From NCBI GenBank assembly GCA_963989385.1, contig OZ022503.1, positions 91,956,638 through 92,020,637 of the forward strand: DNA of 64,000 bases, in the 5' to 3' direction. How positions within the stretch are numbered: the first letter of the stretch is position 1; every line of letters begins with the position of its first letter. The translations under genes and the position numbers were made by a program. Shown here in pieces: positions 12,501 through 21,500 of this stretch. The notes below the pieces were generated by a model. That model worked only from the letters and a program-made list of their open reading frames with translations. It was not told where the DNA came from and did not search any database. This stretch comes from Ctena decussata. Its lineage: Eukaryota > Mollusca > Bivalvia > Lucinida > Lucinidae.

Positions 12501-15500
12501 AACTAAATTACGCCATTTCAGCAGTCATATGTTTACATGTACAATAGTGTCGAGCGATTGAAGCTGATTTTATACACCGATACCCTTCATTTTTTTTAAG
12601 AACGGGACACCTGAAATTAATACCGATATTGTCCTAAAATGGAAAGAAAGAGACGTAGAGAAATTTCCTCTTACAGTCTTATTTCTTCATCCTATTTCCT
12701 CTCACCTGTCAGAGCTCTAAACAAGAGGGTGATTTGATGATAATTAAATATAATTTTTCTCATTTCTCATCGAAACCCTATGTTGTGACCCCTCATCTGA
12801 ACCGTCTCGTCGAGACGGTTCAGATGAGGGGTCACAGCATATGTTTATATGCAGAATTAACAAACATTATCCCTAATTATCACCAAATATTCCCTCTTAT
12901 CTAGAGCTCTTACCTGTACAGTCTGTTTCGTCCGAGTCATCTCCACATTCGCTGTAAATGTTGCAGACAAGAGAGGCGTCAATACATAGACTGCTGTTAC
13001 ATTTAAACTGGGTGCTACTACAGGTACCTGAAGAAAAGAGAAAAAGAAAAACTCCGTTTGCGTTTGTATAAATAAAAAACGAAACGTATATTCATTTTAG
13101 AAAAAAGAGAGAAATAATCAAGCATATCCCTGAGATGTATGGGTATAGGTCCATGTTGTTTTTCCCTACCATTTCCACAAATGGGAACATTTTTGTGGCT
13201 CTCCGCTTGCTTACCTTGAGGATCTGGCACTTCCAAAACGGTGTCTACACTTAAAAGAAAGAACTTGTTCCTATAGAAGCAAGCCGGGCCGGGTTGCACA
13301 ATCGGTAGGGCACCTGACTCGTAAGTCAGAGGTCCTGGGTTCGAATCCCGGTCTGGCCACATACTTTCGTTTCTCCTTCCGCTGATTCAAGAAGGGTAGT
13401 TGTCAGTTACTGGCGAAAGTATGTGCACTTAGTACTGGTTAACCGCTTAGAAGGTCTAAGCCTGCCCAGGAATAGTGTGGTTAGGTTAACTGACCGTCCC
13501 GACATGACCTTAGTTGTTTACCGTGGACGTTAAGCATCAAATCAACCAACCAACCTATAGAAGCAAACTCGTTCTTTTAAGAGTGTACCCATATTGACAA
13601 GGAAGGCAAAATGAAAATGGCAGAGCTGCTTCCCTGATAGTGAACCTTAAAGTTGTAAGTTGTTGCTCAAATATTATGTTTTGTGATTTTTTTTTGTATC
13701 ATTCATGTTCTGAGGCCACATGTGTGTGGCCTGAGCTGTCAAATGATCACAATAAAGTTTTGTTCCGTTCTGTTTTGCTTAAAACGGACAATTACATCGA
13801 AGGCTGTTACAAATATACTGACTGTGCCACTATAAGCTCTTATTCAATTTATAAACCTTTGTGATTAGTTGTTGGGCTTAAATGACACACTGGTCTGGAA
13901 TTCAATACAGGCAACGAAGATAATGTACAGGAAACCTGCTTGTTCCTCTCTTTAGGGCTTAGTTCAGAAGTATAGTCTCATGGACCATCCGATCCATTCT
14001 TGAAATAGGTATCAAAAGTTTTACCGAATAGATATTCAAGAAATGCATGAAAACAATTGCGGGCTACAACGACCATGATAACGAATAGGTGAAGAAACTT
14101 ATTTCAGCACAGTATTTAATGCACATGGAGTGTATTCTACCTCAACCACAAATGAAATAATTCTTTCATTTGTGGGAGTTATTTCATTTGTGGTTGAAAC
14201 AAGGTCAAACAAATTGTCGAGTCCGTACGATAACTTGAAATTAGATTTAAAAAATATGCGAAAACAAGCGAGTTTTATAGTACGTTGCATTTACTGCCTG
14301 TGTTGAATGCCAAAACAGTGTGAATAAGGGCATTAAGTTGAAATTCATTTGAAACATGCGATTCTTATCTGTCATAAAATAAGTCATGAGGAATGAAGAA
14401 ATTCTTGGCATCGTTATCAGATGTTTCTTTATTCTACAGCAGGTTCAAAACTTCACAAAAGGGAAACATACCTGTGCTGACAGCAACAAATACAAAATCA
14501 AAGCCCCTCCTCTGTCCCGTTCCATCAGTTTCAAAGTACACTGTCATGGATTCTCCAGTAGATGTGTAGTTATTGTCAGCCGCTTCACCACACAGAGCTG
14601 TTGGGTTAAGTTTCGTATCTGAGAGGGCGCCACCATCATGGATGTCGACAAAGTCTACACAGGCACCGTTGACTTCATACTCGAGATCAAACCGCCTGAA
14701 ATGAAATGCGTATTTCTTCGCTGTGTACTTTGAACTTATACAAGGGCGTATCTACCTATTCGCAAATACGCAGGTGCGTATTGAAATTTTGTCAAAATTG
14801 ACAAAATTTTAACACACACCTGCGTATTTTCATGGTGAAATGTTGTTTACTGGACCTTATTTTAATACTAACTGCCAACAGACACGAAAATTTGAAATAT
14901 CTTAGCGGCTTAACCCCCTATTATTACCCTCAATGAGTATAAAACATGATTGTACGTACTATGCCCCTAGCTACGCCCCTTGTTATAATATAAACCTTTG
15001 TTGAAGGATATGCGAACTGCGCATGCACAGGCTCGTCAGAGCAACAGACAATAGTTTGGCTTTTTGGCGTTTGTCTTCCTTTCTGTCTACAAGTAGGTGC
15101 ATATATTGAGCCGCGACATGACAAAACCAACAAAGTGGTTGTGCGCCCAGCACAGACTCAGATCAGAGTCTTCGCTGTCCGCATGGAGGTAGCTTAGATC
15201 CTTAGCTATGCTTTAAGCACTTATCGAAGAGTCTGATCAGACTGGGCGGATGCCCAGGCTGATCTGAGTCTGCGCTGGGCGCACAAACACTTTGTGGTTT
15301 TCTCGTGTCGCGGCTCATATACTTCTCGTAGGCTGGACTGTTAAAATGTTTGGATATACCTCCATGTTTTCCGGCATTTTTACAATGAAAGAGAGAAAAA
15401 AACTTTTGCGATTTTCTGTTTTCTTCCCTGGACAAAACAAACCTATTCAAATACGTGATATGCTCTTAAGGGAGTAAACTGACCCCTAGTGGAGCAATTC

Positions 15501-18500
15501 TGTCCTTTAAGAGTCGACACCCATTGAGAAAAGGGGCAAACAGGAAAATGTGTAAAATTCCTTTCTAATTATTCACTCATTCACCTTAAGTGAAAGGAGG
15601 CCACCCGGACCTAGAAGTGTTTGCCTTCCTTTGTCACGAGAGCTACTGTTTCTAATAAGAAAAGATATGAACCGCGACACGAGAAAACCAACAATGTGGT
15701 TGTGCGCGCAGTGCAGACTCACATCAGCCTGGTCATCCGCCAAGTCTGATGAGAGTCTTCGCTGTCCGCATGGCGGTAGCTTACATCCTTAGCTACCATT
15801 TAAGCGATTAGCGAAGAGTCTGAACAGACTGGGCTGATGCCCAGGCTAATCTGAGTCTACGCTGGGCGCACAACAACATTGTTGGTTATCACGTGTCGCG
15901 GCTCAAATGTAGCAAAGCTTCGGTTAGCAGTGAAGAAAAGAATAGGCTGCTAATCTTATTTCCGTTGTAAAAATGGCGGAGAAACTGTGGAGTTTTATCG
16001 AGACACTTTACAGGCATTATTGCTCTATCCTTGGTAGATCATAAAAGTATGTTTTATCGCCAGGTTCCCATTACATTTTCGTCATCGTATATGACCGTGA
16101 TAACCCAGCTTTAAACAAAAGCGTCCTTGAGTTTCATTGGCATAGAACGGTTCTGAAAACTGATTTGGGTCTTTTAAAGGGCAACTAAAATGACTTAAGC
16201 TTGAATAAATTGTACAGATATGAGTCCCAATTCAGTATCCCGTTTTCGTATGTACCACTCGACGGAGAATCAGAAAACAGAAATTGTATTTGTGGAGCAA
16301 TTTGACAGTTTCAAAAACACGTCACCCTTAGTTTAGTTTAAACTTTATTTTTTTTGTATATATATCATGAAAATACAGAACATGCCAATACAATGTAATT
16401 GGAAGTACAATATAATACAAATGGGATTCAGAAGGAAGTCTTAGACTTATTTTTATCTGTATCCCATTTTGCAATAACATTAACTTTGAAACAACAGGTG
16501 ATTTGAACTAACATCTAGTAACAAAGCTTTTGTGTTCAGTCATAAGATACAAACAGAAAGAAAATGTAATATATAGATATGCATTTGCACGCCTATTTCA
16601 CAGAACATCCTGACTAGACCTCATGCAGGTAAGACTCTCCTATGATCATACTCAGTTTTTTTTAATTTTCTTATCGTGACAGAAGGTCTAATCATTGTAT
16701 TGCTCCCCGTAGTAAATAACACATGCATGACGTCACATCAGATGTCCTGCGTCAACAGTTGTGCTTTTATGACTAGCTGTACGTTTATTTCATTTAATCA
16801 GCATAAACTTAGGTCTCCACGGGGAATGGAGATATCAAGTACTATTTAAAGGATAATATAAGTGATAGAGTGGTTATTGCCGTCAAATCTCACTTATTCT
16901 AGTAACATGCGAGACATTCAGATATAATGGGAGTAGATGGTTAAATAAGGTTTATGTTCCAGTCCATAAAAACGTTGCTAGTGTCCAAGTTTAGTTGTTG
17001 GTATGTTAGGCAGTATTTCCAGAGGAGACGAAATAAAGAGAGAAGTCTGGTGACTTTTTAAGTAGCGCATATATTCAAGCAATTGTCCTAAGGCTAGTAC
17101 TCTAGGAGATTATGGGGTAAGAATAAAACTATGTATCAAATTATGTTATTTGAAATCGTTTTGATTTTACAATGAAGTCTTGTACTGCTAGAAAAATCTC
17201 CTTGTTTTGTTGGTAGGTAAGCTCGTGACGGCCATAAAGAAATACGTTTGTAGTTGGCTGGCATATCTGTGACACTTTGTCGAACAGTTCTTGCCTCAAG
17301 TTATTGAAACGTCCACATTCAAATAAGTAGTGGTTAGCATTTTCGACTTCGCCACATACACATAGTGGACTTCCTATTATATTTTTTGAAAAGAGATGAT
17401 AGTTAAGAGCGCTACAATTTGTTCGTAACCTAGTATGATAAATTTGCCCGAGTCTTTTTCCGTCAGAATAGAATTTAGGGGGATAAATAATGTTCGTGTT
17501 TAGTTGGCTTCGAAATGCGCGTAAGCTAGGTTGATTACGTGTTTCAATCCGGGTTTCGTTCCAGCTACGAATTACAGAAGGAAGAAACGAATTGAAGTAT
17601 AGTTGGGAATTTGCGTGAACAGTTTGAAGGTTTTCCGCATTACGTAATTGGTAGGTAGTAGTAGTACCAATAAGAGGAGGTACTAGAGATGATAGATATT
17701 CTGGAGCTAGACCATTTTGCATCTTGTAAAAGAACTGGAGCTTATGTTTTTCTCTGCGAAGGGCCAGTGTTTCCCAACCAGTTTCTAGGAGAAGAGAGTT
17801 AATGGATACTAGTTTGGTGGCTCCTGTCACAATACGAGCAGCTTCGTTTTGTATTTGTTCAAGTTCATTTGCCTCGTATTGCGTACAGTTGTCCCAAACA
17901 ACGTTGGCATATTCAAGTAATGGTCTGATGAAGGAAAAATATATCGTTTGAAGCGATTTTCTGTCCAGTTTGAATTTTAATTTACGCATTACATTTATGC
18001 GCTTCCAGGCTTTAGCTTTAACATATTCCAGATGCTCATGCCATGTGCAGTCATTGGAGAGGGTAATACCTAAATGTTTGTGCGCACTTACTTCCTTAAT
18101 AGGTTGATTATTCATTAAAACAGGTGGATGGTCAGGCTTAGCACGTTTTCTAGAAAAGATGATGGCTTCAGATTTTAAAGGGTTAAACGTAACTAGCCAT
18201 TGAGTAGCCCACTGTTGCACTTTTTGAAGATCGGAGTTTAGTTTATTTGCAGCTTCGATAGGGTTGTCTACTATGATGTACAAGCTGGTATCATCTGCAA
18301 AAAGTCTGATTGAAGAATTTATACTTTCGACAATGTCGTTGATGTATAAAAGAAAAAGAAGGGGTCCCAGAATGGAGCCTTGAGGTACACCGGCTTTTAC
18401 AAATGACCAATTTGAATTTGCTCCAGGCAGAACTACTCGTTGCTTTCTATCGTCTAAATAACCTTTAAACCATTGAAGAAGTGAGCCAGTAATGCCAGCA

Positions 18501-21500
18501 GAATTAAGTTTGTAGAGAAGACCTTTGTGCCATACTCTGTCAAAGGCTTTGCTAATATCGCAAAAAACTGCCCGTACTTCTTTACCTTCATCAAGCGCTT
18601 TGCAAAAAGTATTATAAATATCAACAAGCTGGTTAACGGTTGAATCACCTGGAACAAAGCCTGATTGTAAACTTGTAATAATTTGATGTTCACGAAAGAA
18701 ATTGAAGACGTGTTTATGGATTATTTTTTCAAGTACTTTGCATATACTGCTAAGAAGAGAAATTGGCCTATAGTTAGAAACGTCTGAAGGATCGTTTTTC
18801 TTATGAATCGGGGTTACATTAGCCTCTTTCCATTTACTTGGTACAACACCACTAGTAAGGGAATAGTTGAACAGTTCAGAAAGAGGAGACGATAGTGAAT
18901 GAGCAGTTTCTCTAAGAAGTCTATTGTTAACAGAATCTGGCCCGGCTGCTTTACCTGTTTTTAACGATTTCAGTGTTGATTCAACTTCTTCTTCTGTAAT
19001 GTAAATAGATTCAAGAACGTGAGGCGGGGTATTTGGAGGAGGTGGAAGTGATGCATTACTTTCGTCCAAGGTGGTTTGTTGGACGAAGTATTCGTTTAAT
19101 AAATTTGCTTTATCCTTGTCATTTGTGTAGATAATACCATCCTTATTGAGTGGAGGGATACATGATTCTTGCTCGGGCTTAATGAAGTTTTTAAGAGTTT
19201 TCCACCAATCTTTAGGGCCGTTATTATTATTTTCTAGTTTTTCCGCGAGCTTATCAGTTTCTGCTTTTTTAGAATTCCGAATTTCGTTTGTAACTTTGTT
19301 TCTAATGCGTTTGTAATTTTCAAAGATGGCAGTATTATTTGTTTTCCTATATTTATCATATAAACGTTTTCGTTTTCGCATTAACCGTTTTATATTGTTG
19401 TTTAACCAGACAGGATCGGACTTTCGTACATTTATAATTTTATTTGGTATATGTTTACTTGCAAGTTTAGAAAGTTGTTCGGTAAAGTTCGCTGCATAGG
19501 TATTTATGTCAATGTTCTTTAGAGAATCCCAGTCAGTTTCAGATAGATCATGGGACAGGGACTGATAATCACCCCTGTCATATAGCCAAATATGTCTTTT
19601 GTAGGCAGGACTCTTAGTTTTATCAAAGTTAAATACACAATAAGTTGGACAGTGATATCGGACGTTTTGGTCTAAAAATGGTGTACCAACCCCACTTAAT
19701 AGTACAGTATCCTTGTTAGAAGTTAAAAACAAGTCTATGGTGGAAAATGAGGTTTCTGTATAGTGTGTGGGTTCGGTAATAAGTTGAGTCAGATTATACT
19801 GTTGACAAATGTCAGAAACTTTTTTATTTGATGTCGGTTTTTCGATATCGAGATTAAAGTCACCTGTAATTAATATATTTGCAACATTGGTATCGTACGC
19901 GAGACCTATTGAATCTTCAATAGACGAGAGAATTGCAGGAGAAGAGTTAGGGGGTCTATAAAAGGTACCTAACAAAATTTTACGATTGTGCGTTGAAACT
20001 TCTATCCAAATGCATTCAACATCCGGTAGTTCAAGATCATTTCTTCGACGTGTAAAAGTATTTTGTTTAGCATAGACGCATATTCCACCGTGGTTATCGC
20101 CGGTTCGATCGCGTCGATATAGGTTATATCCATTAAAAGTTAACGTATCATCAGTTGTTCTATAGTCAAGCCAGGTTTCAGTTAAACATATGATATCAAA
20201 ATTGTTAAGTTCCGACTCTATTAAGTCTATCTTATTTGAAATACTTTGGATGTTATAGTGAACGACTGAAAACTTATCCTTAATTGCAGTTAGTTTTTTC
20301 TAGTTACATGTACATCAACCCACGTTTTATCGTCAAATGTGACGGCTAAACCGCTTTGCATAATGATTGCAGTTTAGGCATTACCACAGATAGGACTATG
20401 GAGACTTTAATAGAAATGCTTGCGACCGAATTCTCCTGTATGGTTATTCTGCCATGTTGTCCGCCATATTTTTAAGAGAAGCAGCTTTTGTGACTTCCTC
20501 TTTGCTCCCTGCATGACGCTGCCTTCTTTCTTATAGCATTTATTTCCAAATACAGTCAACTCTCGATATCTCGAAGTCGAACTTCAGCCCAAACTACTGA
20601 TATCTCAAAGTAGATTTTCTGGATCCAGAAAATTTAGTTTGAGATATCAGTAATTTGAGTCAACATAACAGGAGTGGAAATGTAAATAGAAACAGGACAT
20701 GTATTCTTTGATATCAGAAGATATCAGTGTTCGAGATATCGGGAGTTGACTAGAACGGAGGCAAAAATGATAATGGCAAAGTGCCTTAAGTTTAAAGTTT
20801 ACCCATTAGCTCCGCCAGTGTTGTCAAGTGCTGTATTTTATCATCGAAATACTTTATAACTACAATTTTGTCAATGTAAGTTACCGTCATTGACCAGCCA
20901 CCAAAGGTAAAGATACAACCTCTGTTATGATGCATGCTCAGATGCTTACACAACTAGGAGTGCTGTGATGACTTTGTTCCAACTGATTTCAAAGAATGGA
21001 AATGATAAGAGAGTTATTAAACTAAATATAGGAACAACTTCGTTTTTGCATTTTTGAATTTATAATGTTCCCATAACTATTTTGAGGCAACACAAAGTTG
21101 TCCAAAATTACATGTAATAAATCAATTAAAAGTGAATCAATGGAAAAGTAAAATAACAACAGTTGTAAAGCGTAGTTTGGGAATAAAATAATTGCCAGTT
21201 ATTCTAGTTTAACATTATAAACTGAAGTATACACGTTTACATGTAGTCTATACAATTTATTGTTATGATTGAACAATATCGATTGCTCTCGAAACATTCA
21301 AAAACCTGACTTAAACGTAAGTCCTTCCTTTACGAAAACATAATCTCAAAAGAATAGAATCGCCTTTGATATCGCTGAGCATCATACCTAAGGTATCTGC
21401 CAGACAAGCGAAGACCATTAGACATGTTTGCATGTGTCTGAGCTGAGTCTTGGCGTTTTGAACCTACTAAAAGGAAAATTTCTTGTAGTACGACTTGGTT

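Larger units (their letters stand above)
16335..20385 (-). mobile_element. Non-LTR retrotransposon (LINE), CR1/Jockey-like, 5'-truncated, in intron 2 of the receptor gene
   Basis: The element runs in the same direction as the host gene. It has a short remnant of an upstream ORF, one long intact ORF2, and about 800 bp of 3' sequence ending near an AATAAA (minus strand, 16349-16344). The 5' limit is placed near 20385, where a stop interrupts the ORF1 remnant. Target-site duplications could not be defined by eye, so both ends are approximate. Confidence 0.85.

Noticed and set aside
13285..13360. Functional tRNA gene (Thr-like CGT anticodon)
   Set aside because: The anticodon loop has six bases, the acceptor relies on wobble pairs, and the sequence continues into a SINE body found elsewhere in the window.
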